DNA of 6,675 nt, taken from Candidatus Izemoplasma sp. (GTDB lineage Bacteria; Bacillota_I; Bacilli_A; Izemoplasmatales; Izemoplasmataceae). Below are positions 5,823 to 6,675 of this stretch, piece after piece. The position numbers and the translations under genes were made by a program. The stretch lies in assembly GCA_007123975.1 (NCBI GenBank), contig SLFZ01000133.1, positions 1-6,675 of the forward strand, in the 5' to 3' direction. The notes beneath the pieces are model-generated. The model had not been told where the DNA came from. It saw only the letters and a program-made list of their open reading frames with translations, and searched no databases. Position 1 is the first letter of the stretch. Every line of letters starts with the position of its first letter.

Positions 5823-6675
5823 ATGGACCCACGCGTGATTTTGTTTTACGGGGAAGACACGTTTTACACAAAACTGAAGATGAACAAAGTCATCAAACGC
5901 TACGACTTAGACGAGTATCACATCACCCATTACGACTTGGATGAGGTGTTGCTGCAGGATGCCGTGGCCGATGCGATGACGATTCCTTTCATGAGTGAGA
6001 TGAAGGTCGTCGTCTGTCACAACGCACGCTTTTTAGGTAAAGAAAAGGTAAAAAAAGCCTTGCCGCATGACGAGGCGATGCTCGGAGCGTACTTGCAAAA
6101 CCCCTCAGAAGAAACCTTGTTGATTGTCACCGCACCGGTGAACCAACTTAATGAAAAACACGCACTCGTTAAGCAGTTTCGCAAGCACAAGGTCGTTGAA
6201 TGCAAGCTCAAGTCGACCCAAGACTTGGTGGCCTGGGCCCGAAGACAGTTTGGCCAACACGCCATTGACATCGACGAAGACGCGTTACGCGCCTTCATCA
6301 AACGCGTTGAACACAGCACCGAGTTCGCCTACCTCGAGATGCGGAAGCTCTTGCTTTACGTGGACGAAGGAAAACACATCGACCTGGCGACGATTGAAAA
6401 AGTCGTCACCAAAAACGTCGAGGACAACGTCTTTGAAATCACCAACGCGCTTTTAAAAAAGGACGCGCGTCGCGCCCTTGAAGTGTACCGTGATTTGATT
6501 ACACATAGCGAAGACCCATTGCGCATCTTAAACATCATCGTCACGAAATATCGGGAGATGCTGCATGCGCGGACCTTGCTTGATCAAGGCAAAAGCCAAG
6601 CGGACATTCAGGCCCATTACAATGTCTCTAGTGGCCGTGCGTACTACATGGTGCAAAACGCCAAATCGGCGTCGA
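5823..6675 (+). CDS. holA: HolA, DNA polymerase III delta subunit, 3' end outside window
   Basis: The delta subunit opens the sliding clamp as part of the DNA polymerase III clamp loader. The frame stays open from 5823 to the last base, giving 284 residues of an expected 330-345. The N-terminus RVILFYGEDTFY (4-15) matches the family start, where the Walker A region is degenerate. Other family features are the IPFMSEMKVVVCHNARFL stretch (54-71), the LQNPSEETLLIV strand (91-102) after an acidic helix, and DNVFEITNALLKKDARRAL (201-219), the conserved FxLxxAL-type motif opening the collar domain. The helical collar continues in DPLRILNIIVTKYREML (231-247). holA following comEC is the standard Bacilli order. 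The missing 3' part is due to the window edge, with no sign of a break. An in-frame ATG at 5811 would add four residues (MVTP). Confidence 0.94.
   Translation, partial: MDPRVILFYGEDTFYTKLKMNKVIKRYDLDEYHITHYDLDEVLLQDAVADAMTIPFMSEMKVVVCHNARFLGKEKVKKALPHDEAMLGAYLQNPSEETLLIVTAPVNQLNEKHALVKQFRKHKVVECKLKSTQDLVAWARRQFGQHAIDIDEDALRAFIKRVEHSTEFAYLEMRKLLLYVDEGKHIDLATIEKVVTKNVEDNVFEITNALLKKDARRALEVYRDLITHSEDPLRILNIIVTKYREMLHARTLLDQGKSQADIQAHYNVSSGRAYYMVQNAKSAS

Noticed and set aside
5666..5944. Plus-strand open frame of 92 aa spanning the end of comEC and start of holA
   Set aside because: It is out of frame with both genes, has no recognisable domain, and the holA frame beneath it is clear.
1..6675. 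Mobile elements, CRISPR arrays, tRNA or rRNA genes, defence or biosynthetic systems
   Set aside because: None is visible; the window is almost fully occupied by eight conserved chromosomal genes with gaps of under 50 bases.

Overview
All genes in the window lie on the + strand and are packed head to tail. The order is yqeG (5' end outside the window), yqeH, yqeK, rsfS, yqeM, comEA, comEC and holA (3' end outside the window). This is a condensed form of the yqeG-to-holA block best known from Bacillus subtilis, so the source is most likely a Bacillota (class Bacilli or a related Tenericutes-like lineage). TGA is used as a genuine stop (yqeH, rsfS, comEA), so the code is table 11 and not the Mycoplasma code. 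Base composition is near half G+C, higher than in typical Mollicutes. I cannot name a genus.

Positions 1-3143 hold a tightly overlapping run of ribosome-related and housekeeping genes: a HAD phosphatase (YqeG), a circularly permuted ribosome-assembly GTPase (YqeH), an HD-domain Ap4A hydrolase (YqeK), the ribosomal silencing factor RsfS and a SAM-dependent methyltransferase (YqeM). Each pair overlaps by a few to 14 bases, which suggests one transcript with translational coupling. Compared with B. subtilis, aroE, yqeI/yhbY and nadD are missing between yqeH and yqeK.

The 45 bases between yqeM and comEA carry a perfect 8-bp inverted repeat. Its right arm contains the comEA Shine-Dalgarno sequence, and it runs into seven T residues that abut the comEA ATG. 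This could end the upstream operon, mask the comEA ribosome-binding site, or both.

Positions 3189-5778 hold the DNA-uptake pair comEA (membrane-anchored DNA receptor) and comEC (inner-membrane DNA channel with metallo-beta-lactamase domain). They overlap, and comEB is absent. A 21-base perfect palindrome lies inside the 5' part of comEC. From 5779 a short gap with a TGn-TACAAT promoter-like element leads into holA, the clamp-loader delta subunit, which stays open to the window edge.

The content is conserved chromosomal housekeeping and competence machinery. I found no mobile element, CRISPR array, RNA gene or evidence of a new multi-gene system. The most worthwhile leads are the two inverted repeats around comEA and comEC and the missing genes in the block.
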